Origin: Cerioporus squamosus
Taxonomy: Eukaryota; Basidiomycota; Agaricomycetes; Polyporales; Polyporaceae
Assembly: GCA_022592435.1 (NCBI GenBank)
Contig: JABYQS010000014.1
Span: 372,001-436,000, forward strand
Direction of reading: 5' to 3'
DNA length: 64,000 nt
Shown here: piece by piece, positions 44,665 to 55,115 of the stretch
Layout: each line of letters begins with the position of its first letter
How positions within the stretch are numbered: the first letter of the stretch is position 1
The notes under the pieces: generated by a model
Databases searched by the model: none
What the model was told of the DNA's origin: nothing
Seen by the model: only the letters and a program-made list of their open reading frames with translations
Program-made: the position numbers and the translations under genes

Positions 44665-45486
44665 GTCGCGGGGAGAACTTCGAGTTGTGCTGCTTTGATA
44701 CCGCGGTTCTTCTGATGCCGCCTTGGATCCACGGTTGAAGTACCTGTACAAGTATGCAAAAATGCGAGGTAAAGACAATGTACAACTACAGCACCAGTCT
44801 GCCAGCGCGCTGCGGAGGACACAGGACAATGTACATAGGTAGGTGAGGCGGGACAAGCCCGACGTGCGGCGCGATCAGCGATCTCCCGCGCGTCGGAGGC
44901 GCACGCGCTATCGTGATTCGATTCGATTCGGCGACTCGGGGGAGGAAACGAAGATCGCCCGCGCGCGATCGATCCCGTCAAGAGATGCGCGCTGTCAGCG
45001 AGCACCGCACATCGTCAATCGTATCGCCCTCCCTCCGATTGCACCGATGCTACCGATGCACCGAGATCGTGTATCTGTATCCCGGCCCCCCAGATCCACT
45101 GCCCGTTAACGTTCTCCCGTGGCCCCGGCGGCGTGTGCGGAGCGAGACGAGGTTGGTTGCATCGACAGGACGAGGTTACAGAGCTATGTACGATCGGGGT
45201 ACATAGGTACACAACGCCAACACGTGTTAGATGCGAGATTAAGTACGCGACCACGAACAACACGAGGCTCGAGATTAAAGAGGGCGACAACATACCGAGA
45301 ACACATAAGTATGTAACATAACATGCATGCACGACGAAGAGAGACAGAAGCGGAAAGCGGAAAGCAAGCAACAGATGCACCACAAACGCAACCAACAAGA
45401 CGAGCACAGAAGCAGACAACGAGAATCCCAAACAGACTCGATCTCCACCCACACCCATGCAGATGCGAGCATCCCCTCAACGCAGA
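44665..45486. other. Convergent intergenic region
   Basis: 3' sides of the dioxygenase (plus) and GATA factor (minus) genes. AC/AG-rich, with a long A/G/C-rich purine stretch near 45320-45430. No gene seen. Confidence 0.45.
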
Positions 45487-47827
45487 TCACTGCGGAGATG
45501 CTCGAGCATGCGAGGGAGGGTGCGATGCGCGCACGTACGACTGCGGCTCTGCATTGTACGCCCCCCGCTCCGCCGACCCACCAGAGGACGACATCCACGG
45601 CGGCGGGGGCACGGGCGCACCCGCAGCGCTGTGCGGCGCAGACCCAGGGCCGTGCGGCGGGGGCATCATCTGGTGCGGAGGCCCGCCCGACGGCCCGGCA
45701 GGCATCAGCTGGTACGGCCCAGTGTGCTGGGGAGGTGCAGACGCATGCATTGGTGGCGGCTGCTTCGGCTGGTCGTACGGGGATGGCGGTGGCTGCGCTT
45801 GGTGCGGGGGTGGATGGGACTGGGGGTGCGCGTTCTCTCCGCCGTGTTCGCCGGTCCCGCCACTGCCCCGCGCGGACGCTGTCGATGCCCGTAACATCTG
45901 GAGGTCGATGGGCGGAGGGGCCTTCCCGTTCGCATCCAAAGTCTTATCGCGCTTTCGCATGAGCTTCGCATAGTCTGGGTAGGATGACGGATGTGAGCGT
46001 TATTGTACCATGACACCGATCCGCAGGGGGACTCACGCAAGCCGCACGCATTGCACAAGGTCCTCGCACCGTCCGGTCCCCTCCGCCACTCAGGCGTCTC
46101 GCGGATATTGCACGAGTGACATTTTCCTGGGGGAGTGGCGCGCTGCTTGTCCAAATTAGCCAAAACTGCTCGGAGACTATCCGATGATGCACCACTCACG
46201 CTCCGCTTGCGGTACTTGTTCTTCTGATGTCCAGGGACAGCACCGCCCGTGCTCGACTGTCGCTTGTTGCGGATGATCTGCATGTCTGCCTCGGCAGTTG
46301 ACTGTGCCTGTTGATCGACGTAAGGGGACGGCGAAGGCTATTGGTGAGATTCAAACGTGCACGACGCCAATCGAAACGAGTCACTCACATCATAGCCGTT
46401 CTGCGGCGGGGGCTGATCTCCTTCACGAGCCATGTCTTCCCAAGGCCTTTTGGGCGGACGGGTGTGCTCCTCGGGGGGATTAGCGGTGGTGGCAGCATAG
46501 CCGTCTTTCCGCGGAGGCTCCTCGCCTGTGTCCAGGCGTCGCAGCTCCTCGAGGAGATGCACCACTGTCGATGCATGATGGTTCATTTCCTCGATCTCGG
46601 GAGGAGCAGGTGTCACATGAGGGTGGGTGTTTGCCAGCTGGGCTGTAGGCGGTGTCAGGAACGTCACTTGCGCCACAAGACTGAGGACGCACCGTAATGA
46701 TGCGCGAATCCATACAAGACCGAACAGTGCTTGACGATCTACAAGTGGAACCATGAGCAATATGCACGGTGAGATAGGTTTAGTGACCTGCCTCGGCAAT
46801 CACATGCTGGCGGCGGTTTGCCCTCTCCGCGTCGGCGGGGTTGGGCACCGGAGCCCGAGTTTCAACGTTCGCAGGGACTAGAGGCATCGTGCGCGCATAG
46901 CCATTGAACTGTTGCTGCTGAGGCGGCGGCGGGGCTTGGGCAGGGGGATGCTGGTGCTGCCAGTGCTCGGGAGGAGGAGGATAGGCGGCTTGCGGCGGAG
47001 CTTGCGGCTGGTGATGGCCCTGTGGAGGTGGTGGAGGTGCCATATTACCGTAGTGCCTCTGCGCGACCGGCGGGGGTGGGTACGGCGCGTAACCAGGCGG
47101 AGGCTGATGCGCAAACTGAGGAGGCTGCTGTTGCGGGTGCTCTTGAGGCGGGGGAACAGCGGGTGGGGGGCCCTGGTGATAACCCGGGGGCGGCTGCTGT
47201 GGAGGGTAGGGTGGATAGGCCGTCTGTGTAACAAAGAACCATATCGAGCGCACGCAGCATATCGACAATCGATGCGAATCACAGAACAAGACGTTAGCGC
47301 CATGATGCATTAACGCCCTTCACGGGAGAACATGGGGGGCTTACGTGAGGGGAACGCGCTGGCGAGGCGCTGACGCCTTGCTGCGAACGGGACCTTTTGG
47401 AGGAAGCATCCGCAGAGTTCTCGGGACGCGGTGGCCCCGCACCTACGCCGTTGTGAGGTGCCACGCCTGCGGGAGGCGGCTGGTTGGGATGTCCTTGAGG
47501 CGCATACGACGCGTCGGGCTTCGGGGGACCGGGGTACCCGTGCGCGTGCGAGTGCGGGTGCGGCTTCGGAGGCGGCTGTTGCGGGGAAGGCATGTTCGGA
47601 GAATGCTGCTGGGGAGGAGCGGGGGCGGACTGGGCGGAGGAACGCCCCCAGGACGCGGGCTCGTGTCGGGAGCGAGGGTGGTCGGCGCGCCCGGACGCGT
47701 TCGCAGGCGCGCCGTCCTGGCCTGGGGGAGGAAAGTTGAGGTCCTTGATGGACGGCAGACGGACGGTGTCGCCCATCGGGGGCGGGAGGGTGTAGGAGGC
47801 GTATTGCGGAGGGTGCGAGGAGGACAT
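45487..47827 (-). CDS. GATA-type zinc-finger transcription factor
   Basis: Five exons (47827-47345, 47223-46788, 46642-46389, 46307-46037, 45974-45487) give 643 aa. The N-terminus has a short conserved block ([17 protein letters not shown]), then a very long Pro/Gln/His-rich region. A predicted helical segment ([20 protein letters not shown]) follows in exon 3. The single GATA finger, C-x2-C-x18-C-x2-C ([18 protein letters not shown] then LCNACGLHYAKL), sits at about residues 454-478 and is split by the last intron right after CNACGL. Basic patches ([18 protein letters not shown]) flank it as nuclear signals. The C-terminal 150 residues are again Pro/Gln-rich. The finger has the fungal C-x18-C spacing also found in light and development regulators; the regulon cannot be told. 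Confidence 0.92.
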
Positions 47828-49280
47828 GGCGGCGGAGGAGACGGGAGCACCCAGGGAAGGGAGGGGAGGTGTATATCTCCTGTATCTCCCGATTAACCCG
47901 GATCTGGTTCGAATCGGAGCAGGCTAAATACGGCGGGCTGGGCTGGACCCGTCGGACAGCAGCGCAGACAAGCAAGAGGACTCGTCGAAGATGGAGAAGA
48001 GCAGCCGCTGGCTGTGCGAGGCGAGAGAAGGGCCGTCGGGCGACGGAGAGAGAGTCGGACAGTGGCAGGAGGCGAGAGGGGGGACAACGAGGATGGAAAC
48101 AAGGAGCAGGACCGGCCGGCTAGCTAGATCACCAAACAAATCTGAGCGGAGTCCGAATCTGACGCGGCGGAATAACGTATGGAATCCTGCGCAACAAACG
48201 CCGACACGCGCGGCTGCTCGCTCTCCCGCAGAGGCTGCCCGCACACCCCTCCGCGCACACTCCGCCAGCAGCGAGCATGTCCGGACGGCCCTGGGCGGGG
48301 CAGCGAGGACGGACGGCAGAGATTCGACTCGAGGGCGAGGGCAGATCGCACATCACCAATCTCGAGAACCGGGCCAGCCGGGAATCTCGTGCCCGATGCT
48401 AGATCCCCCACCGTCCGTCCCAGTACGTAACTGCCTCAGTGCCCATCGCGGCGGGACGGCGATTCCCTCTCGGCGCCCAGTCCTCTTGTTCCATTATCCG
48501 TCATGCCAGCGGCCCTCCTGCCGCTGCACCCTCTCTCCCTGCCGCTGTCCCTCTCGCTGCTTCTGCTGGCACGGCCGACGCGCGATGGGGTTGCCAGCAC
48601 ACTGCCCTGCGGTGCGGGCTCGATGCTGATCGGTCGGTGACGCGGGGATTTGGCAGTTGCGCGCCGGTGCCTGATACGGCCGGATGGGACCAGTTAACTG
48701 CCTAATAATAATCGATCTGGATACGGCAGATCAGCCGCTTCTTCGGATCTTACCTGCACCTCTGCGAACCAGCGCTGCGTCATACCCCCACACGACCTGC
48801 ACCTCTCCCCGGGCACCAGCACTGGACACACCGCACCCAGCACACACAACTCCTCGACAGACGCAGGGGACATCTGGCTACCGTCCACGCTCGCAGCCCG
48901 TGTGCTCGACGACACACCCTCTGGGCGACTAATACGCGCACCAGTCTAAACCCCAAACGGCAGTACACGATCTTGCCCCCAAACGGTGCGGCCGCACATC
49001 TCGACTCGCCCGATCCTCCAGTGCAGTGTGACAAAAGTTCCCCTCACGCAACGTCCACATGACGCCGCAACTTCCCGCACACCTAGTGCATACGCACAGA
49101 ACAGAACAGAACGCCCGCGACGTCGCCGCAACCCAGGCCCTGGGCAGTCCCATGGCCTCTGCGCAGCCCGGCGTTCTTCCTCGCTCCTCGAAGCTCACCC
49201 GGCCTCGCGCGCGGGACGCGGGCAAAACCTTCCTCTCGCCAGCGCAACGCACGGCGCACAACGCAACGCGGCGCACACCA

Positions 49281-49302
49281 CGCGCGCACACGCACACACA
49301 CC
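49281..49302. repeat. CA/CG dinucleotide run
   Basis: Alternating CGCGCGCACACGCACACACA-type sequence, purine-pyrimidine alternating, so potentially Z-DNA forming. Low-complexity only. Confidence 0.6.
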
Positions 49303-50574
49303 GCGACACAGATCGGGCGACCGGTGGCGTTGGCGTGCAGATTGCCTTGTCCACGCCCGATAGGAACGCGCGCGCGCACACGTGCGGCGGGAGCTTCGCG
49401 GTCTTGATGCCGCCGAGCCCAATCTCCGGGAACGCCCTCCCCACTCTCCCGGTCCCACAACAGCGCACTCCCCCTCACGCTGAGCAATCGCAATCGCAAT
49501 CGGCGGAGGCCCCAGACTGGACGTGCCTGGCGCCGCTAGGCCGTGGTGGCGTCCGTTCGTGGCTCGCACTACGGCAGGAGCCTGTGCTGCTGTTATAGGC
49601 TCTCCCTACAGCGTCCGGACGCTGAGAACGAATTGCGCAGCGGCCGCGCGCGTGCTTGCGGGAGCGATAGGGCATCCGTCGAGGCCCCATGCTCCAAGCT
49701 CCAAGCTTGCACACTTCCCGGCCGCGACGGCGGACTCAAGGTGGACAGAATCCGACCGCGAGAGAAGAGATGCACGCAAAACTTGGACGGGTGCGAACTC
49801 CCAGCGTCCGGCAGAAGCGCAAACGGCTCGCAGCTCGCGTTCGACGGACGATCGCACCACACCCTATCTGCCAGGGGGCTGGTGCGGGGGACGACCACTG
49901 GCAGGCCGCCACGAGTGTCCTGATTCAATTTCCTGAAGGCTGCGGCTGATGTCCAGTGTTCTGGCGACCGTATACTGAGGCCGAAGATTCCTCGGATTTC
50001 CGACGTTCGACGTTCGACTCGGGGAGTGCCGCGGCGCATCTGCACCGTGCGACGGGCACGGATGCGGGATGGGTCATGCGCGACGGCCGTGGAATCCGGA
50101 TCCGGGATGTCTTGACTTCTCGAGGCCCCCAGTAATCCATCGTTCCCTTCGTGGATGCATCATTGCTGGATGCGGGAGGCCGGAAGACCTGTCAGCGAAG
50201 AGAGCCCTCGACGCATCCGCGAACACGAACACGCACACGCACCGCAGGCTGAGGCTGGCGGAGCTTGGAGCTTGAGGCTCGTCCACCTGGCAGGGTCGTG
50301 CCAAGCCGATATGGCACATGGTGAGTCCCGAGGATTCGACGTTCATACAAAAGGTGTCGCTACGTGCGCGGGCCAGGGAAACTTCGACCGTGACCGATGC
50401 CCAGCCTGAGGCCTGAGCCTGGGGACGTCGACCAGATTCGAAGAGATACGCCGGCGGCGGGTGCATCGCGTCGACGTTCCCCGGACGGATCCGGTGGGCG
50501 GAAGTGTTCACGGGAAACCGACTGGAGATATCCGCTGCTCGTGCGCCGATGCAGCGGGCCTGCCAGTGCCGGTC

Positions 50575-50603
50575 ACACGTACATGTACACGTACACGTAC
50601 GTC
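50575..50603. repeat. ACGTAC/CATGTA alternating repeat
   Basis: About 29 nt of alternating purine-pyrimidine built from CACGTA/CATGTA units, followed by a CCACCA repeat (50604-50619). A simple-sequence tract. Confidence 0.6.
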
Positions 50604-50871
50604 GACCACCACCACCACCGTTAGCTTGTTAGCTCCAGGTCAGCTGGGTGACAGGCGATCCGAGTCAGCAGGCTTCCCAGCCAATGACGGTGACGGTGAC
50701 GGGCGAGCCGTGGGTGGACTGTGGGCTGCCAGTGGGTGTTCCCGGGGCGTGCGTGGGACGGCGTGGCCTGCTTTGGAACGTCCACTGGCAGTTGATCTGA
50801 GAAGCGCGTTACTGCATGTCGAGCGATTGGTCCCGCGACTCCGACGCCGCACGCGCGACATAGGGAGGACA

Positions 50872-50887
50872 TATGGCATATGCCATA
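50872..50887. repeat. 16-bp perfect palindrome
   Basis: TATGGCATATGCCATA reads the same on both strands; a partial copy (CATATGGCA) recurs about 20 bp downstream. It could be a dimeric-protein site or a chance repeat. Confidence 0.6.
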
Positions 50888-51293
50888 CGATATACGACAT
50901 ATGGCAACATACTTGAACACTGGCCCCATCCATCAGAGACTAGCGCGGAACCTTGGTATATGGGCGATCGATGTGTGCTCACCGATATACGGGGATAGCC
51001 CCGGGCCAGAGGCTCCAGTAGTGCACCAGTAGGTGCCGGTCAACGTGCTCTCGTGAGCTCGCGTGTCGGGCGGGAGCATACAGTCGACGGTGATGGAGAC
51101 CGCGACTAACCGATGTCGGGGCACGCGGATCACGAACCGCCCATGACTGTGAAAGTATAGAGTCGACATGAGAAGAAGCAGGAGTCAAGAGTTGATTAAT
51201 CGCAGAGACTCAGCTCCTTGCCAGATTGCACGCCTAGGTACTCACACCAGGCGCATGACATCGAAGGTCCTCCCTGCAGCTCAACCTGGTCGG

Positions 51294-51313
51294 CCAGTGC
51301 CAGTGCCAGTGCC
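51294..51313. repeat. CCAGTG tandem hexamer
   Basis: Three head-to-tail CCAGTG units plus CC; the same hexamer occurs singly many times between 50.5 and 52.3 kb. Confidence 0.55.
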
Positions 51314-53191
51314 GCGCACCAGTGCACTCCTCTCGGGCGCAGTGCGTAGTACTATGCCAGTGCACGGGGCTTCTTTGGAGTATCTGTCGACCCGGTGCTA
51401 TATCGACCGGCGACCGCGATCTTGCAAGTTGCCACCAATGCGCATGCTTCCTCCACGACTACGGACGCTGATGCCCTGATATGTCAAGTCGAAGCTTCAG
51501 TCCATGGGTGGGGACCCGCATCGGAGCATCCACATCATACGCTGCCGCTGCTGATCACCGTACAGCATGCGCCGACTCGTACGTGTCCCTGGGTTTCGTA
51601 CCCGTTTGCGGGGACGCAGCTGCTGTCGAGAGAAGGTTGAATGATGAATCAGACTCGACCACAAACTCGCCAGGATGGCAAGATCACGCGACTCACCACC
51701 CGTCCCAGATCCACTGCTACTAGTCAGACCCAATCGGCAGCCAGACTGCCAATCCGACGTAAAAAGCACGTCGTGCTGCTGCTAGCCACCTTGGCCCTCC
51801 ACCGCTAGGTCTCCACGCATACGCCTCCCAACCCAGCTAGCCTCAGTCCCGGGCCCCCGATGTATCGCCGCGAGCGCATTGGCTCTCCGGCCGCGGCTCA
51901 CGCAAACCTGCAGGCAGCGGCGAAGATATCGCGGTCAGGGTCCAGGGCACCAACGCGCACGCAACGAGGAGGATGACATAGCAGTGAGCACACACCTGGC
52001 TATACCACACTCGCACTGGCAGTAGTCAGACTCGGCGCAACTCGGAGGGCCCTAGCGCGGCGCAGCCGCCACAACGCCCCCAGATGGAATGGCGTCCGTC
52101 GACGGCGACTCTCGAGTCTCGGTGGCACCGACACTGGCACTAGAGGACATAATTCTGTCAGCACCGTACGTACGCTCAGCCTCCAGCCGCCGGACTTGGA
52201 CATACCGAGAAAACACCGTCCTCCAGATGACTGTTGCAGAGGAGGGCGACGTCGCGGACGGTCCATTGCCCTTGGAGGCGTCCGGGAAGGCGCGCGGGGC
52301 GCATGGATACGGTCGCCCCTCTGAATCCACGGGCAGGGTCGGAGCGTCCCGCCGAATTTCGAAAGCCAGGGTCCACGTTGGCGTGCGAGCGGCCAGCTGA
52401 CCACATCGCGGCAGAAGACACGGTCAAGGCAGAGCCAGAAGGCACCTGCTCCGCCAGGGGTTGGTATCGTGCCAGTCATCGCAAAGAGCGGAGAGATTAC
52501 TGACAACTGACAAGCAGGGAACCGGAGAAGTCGCCTCAGGCTGGCCGTTGTCGCGTCACCTTCGCGACCGCTCCTCCCGAATATGTATGTAAGTGCACTC
52601 GAGGCCGGCGAGGTCCCCGCCAGCGACGCGAGCTCAGTTAGAGTTCGCGGAGTCGTCGCCATGGCGTGAGGCTGAACGGCGAGCAGAAAGACGAGAAGGG
52701 TCATCGCCGTTGCACTGGACGCGATGTTGCTGGCGGCGGAGTCGAGGAGAAGCGGGATAGGAGCCAAATGGATGGCTTCAAGCTCGCATCAGAACCGCCG
52801 ACGTCGAGGCTCGCGGCGGGGCGGCATACGCAACTGAATTGACTGAATTGAAATCGGCATAGACGCTGCGGGGAAGCGAAGTCCGTCGGCGGTCGCGCCC
52901 GTGGGGTTACAAGCGTCGGCTGTCCGAGTCGGGCTCGCTGCGCCTCATTCGGAGTAGCCCGTCGAGCCCACGAGTGCGCGGACATTGTCTGACAGTGCGA
53001 CCTCGGACGGTGTACCGATAGCAAATCTCACAGACGTTCACGGCTGATGATGTTGTACACGAAGACTCGAGAAAGTATGACAGAACGAGGATGGTTACTT
53101 CAGGCGCTCGGTGGAATAGTGAAAGTAGACAAAGGCGGGCACCAGACAGACTGGGCACGGGACTTTGCACCGTCATTACGACTCCGCCAGC

Positions 53192-53561
53192 CTACTTGCT
53201 GCTGCTGTACGACGTGTGCGAGTTGCCGTCAGGCGAAGTGTAGTTGCTGTAGCCGCTGCCGCTGTTATAGTAGGTCGAGCCGTCGCTGTTCGAATAGTAG
53301 TAGCTGCCGTTGCTGTGAGAGAACGGGTTAAACGGTGTAGGAATGGCTGAGTAAATTGTGTACTTGTTGCTGTAGTGGTAGCTGTGATCGCCGCTGTCGC
53401 TGACGCGGTGGTCGTAGGAGTTCCCCTATGTCGATGCCATCAGTGAGCATCTGCACTGTGGATGGAGAGTAGAGAGAGCCTCAGACACGAGCACCGACCT
53501 GGTCGTTCGTGCCACTAGAAGTGACAGTGTAATTCTCGCCGGTGTGGGAGTTGGTGGGCAT
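53192..53561 (-). CDS. Small Tyr/Ser/Asn/Gly-rich protein, paralogue A, 81 aa
   Basis: Three exons (53561-53499, 53425-53364, 53312-53192) give 81 aa. It starts MPTNSHTGENYTVTSSGTND, then QGNSYDHRVSDSGDHSYHYSN, then the aromatic repeat part (GSYYYSNSDGSTYYNSG and GYSNYTSPDG). Composition is dominated by Tyr, Ser, Asn and Gly; no signal peptide and no Cys. Paralogue B at 54078-54426 has identical exon architecture and phases and the same GTNDQ/GN-x-x-DHRV, YHYSN and GSYYY-x-N-x-DGS-x-YYN core. Similar small proteins occur in many mushroom genomes without known function; low complexity suggests a disordered, perhaps self-associating protein. All its introns are GT-AG. A TATA element lies 75 bp upstream. 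Confidence 0.75.
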
Positions 53562-54077
53562 GGTGGCTCAGATAAGAGGAGATGAGGACAGCGACAAAGG
53601 CGAGGATGGCGGCGGGCGAAATGACGTGAATGCTCTATATAGGCATGAGGACAAATAGAGACAAATAACGCGTCTGTGGCTGCAACCGTGACGTCTTCGT
53701 CCGCGAGCCGCGTACGTACACGCTAGTCGGTCCATTACAAGCACTTGCATCCTACTCGCACACACACGTTGGGACCCGTACTGCTTCCAGATATCAACAA
53801 GCGCACTGTGCGCCACGCTCCCGGACGACGCGACCTCAGTCCACTCGAAGCATTCGCATTTGCATAGCCTGAGCCATGTTAATATAAGTAAGTACAAGAC
53901 GCAGGCTGCCAGTGCATACGTGGAAGCAGTCTGGAATGTAGAATGTCATCCACGTGTTGCCAAGAGGACGTCAATGGTAGGAGAATGTAAGCTTACCGAT
54001 CCAGACTGAACCTTACAGAGACAAGCTGTTTTATAGCACTGAAACCCCACAGCGGCCGTCCGGTGTCCACCAATACC
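53562..54077. other. Intergenic between the tandem paralogues
   Basis: Holds the core promoter of paralogue A (TATATAG-type element at 53635-53641, minus) and the 3' side of paralogue B. Otherwise nothing recognised. Confidence 0.45.
53635..53641 (-). promoter_or_regulatory. TATA element of paralogue A
   Basis: TATATAG on the minus strand about 75 bp upstream of the ATG at 53561, a usual distance in fungi. Confidence 0.5.
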
Positions 54078-54426
54078 TTACTTGCTGGCACTCTTCTCGG
54101 AGACCTTGCCGCTGGTCGATATGTGGCGGCTGTAGCCATCCCCGTTGTTGTAGTAGCGAGAGCCGTCGGGGTTCTGATAGTAGTAGCTACCATCCCTGTG
54201 CATCCCGTTTAGCATCGAGGAGTATACGGATGTCCTGGTAGAACTCACCGGTTGCTGTAGTGGTAGCCGTGTTGGCCACTCTCGGTGACTCGATGGTCCC
54301 AGCGGTTCCCCTGCGCACGTCGTCATCTGCATTTGTCGCGTGTCGAGTCCGAAGGCTACTTGCCTGGTCATTCGTACCGCGCGAGGTCACGGCGTAGTAC
54401 TCATCGGAGTAGGAGTTGTAAGGCAT
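54078..54426 (-). CDS. Small Tyr/Ser/Asn/Gly-rich protein, paralogue B, 80 aa, GC-AG intron
   Basis: Three exons (54426-54364, 54310-54249, 54195-54078) give 80 aa: MPYNSYSDEYYAVTSRGTND, then QGNRWDHRVTESGQHGYHYSN, then RDGSYYYQNPDGSRYYNNG and GYSRHISTSGK. The first two exons have exactly the same lengths (63 and 62 nt) as in paralogue A. Intron 1 begins GCAAGT after CAG and ends GCGCAG, so it uses a GC donor, whereas paralogue A has GTCGGT at the homologous place. The C-terminus is more basic (Lys-rich) than in A. A TATAAA-like element lies about 80 bp upstream. Function unknown; local duplication with divergence is clear. Confidence 0.78.
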
Positions 54427-54503
54427 GGTGCTAGAGGAGACAACGAGCAGAGCGAACGAGCGGAAGGCCCTCAGGCTGGAGAAAGAGGAGGTCTGCGGAC
54501 AAG

Positions 54504-54511
54504 CCTATAAA
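54504..54511 (-). promoter_or_regulatory. TATA-like element of paralogue B
   Basis: TTTATAGG on the minus strand (CCTATAAA on the plus strand) about 80 bp upstream of the ATG at 54426. Confidence 0.4.
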
Positions 54512-55115
54512 CCCTCGGGCTACCAGGGGCAGCCGTTGTCACGCACGACCAAACAACGCGTCTGGAACGCGTCTGTGGCTGTCTGTGGCTTGATCGACAC
54601 GTGTTACGTAACCACGTATCTGGCGCGCCTCCTCAGCGGCCCGGGAGAGCAGACTTCCCTTCATCCCACCACCGCCGTACAAACCCCCGACTCCAGCCCA
54701 GACTAGCGCAGCCCAGCTGCCTTCGCACGGAGAGCTTCACGTACAGCGGAACGCCTTGCGCGATGGGGACACACGAACGCGGGACGATTGGCTGCCGGGA
54801 AGGCCGACGGGCTGTCAGCTGACGCGATACCGACGAGCGCGACCGCCGCGACGAGCACGGTGGCACCCGAGTGCCCGCGCGGTCATCGACGCGGACGCTG
54901 CCTTTACACACACCATGGATCGCCTCAAGGAGAAGGGCTTATGCCACTTTCTCAGCGTCGAAACCGTCTGTCTCGCCGACGATACGCCGGCCCGTAGGCG
55001 GCACGACGATCCTGGACGTGCATTATAAGTGCGCGCATATATCCTGTGACGCCTCCTTGCTTGTCGCCCTTCTCTCCGTCCCGCATCACATCCGTCCATC
55101 GCCGACGACACCAGC
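54512..55115. other. Divergent intergenic region
   Basis: Shared upstream region of paralogue B (minus) and the aldo-keto reductase (plus). A TATAA motif at 55024-55028 lies about 90 bp before the reductase ATG. No ORF of note. Confidence 0.45.
55024..55028 (+). promoter_or_regulatory. TATA element of the aldo-keto reductase gene
   Basis: TATAA within ATTATAAGTG, about 90 bp upstream of the ATG at 55116. Confidence 0.45.

Larger units (their letters stand above)
47828..53191. other. 5.4-kb gene-poor tract
   Basis: No frame on either strand shows recognisable domains or consistent splice structure. The left part (to about 49.9 kb) is very GC-rich with CpG-dense low-complexity sequence, probably promoter and leader of the GATA gene at first. 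The right part holds simple repeats (listed separately) and recurring CCAGTG/CACTGG hexamers. A weak minus frame at 52000-52767 begins with a hydrophobic segment but is not convincing. Confidence 0.4.

Noticed and set aside
52000..52767. 255-codon minus-strand frame starting with a hydrophobic segment
   Set aside because: After the first 75 or so residues it becomes Arg/Pro-rich composition noise, with no splice support or family match.
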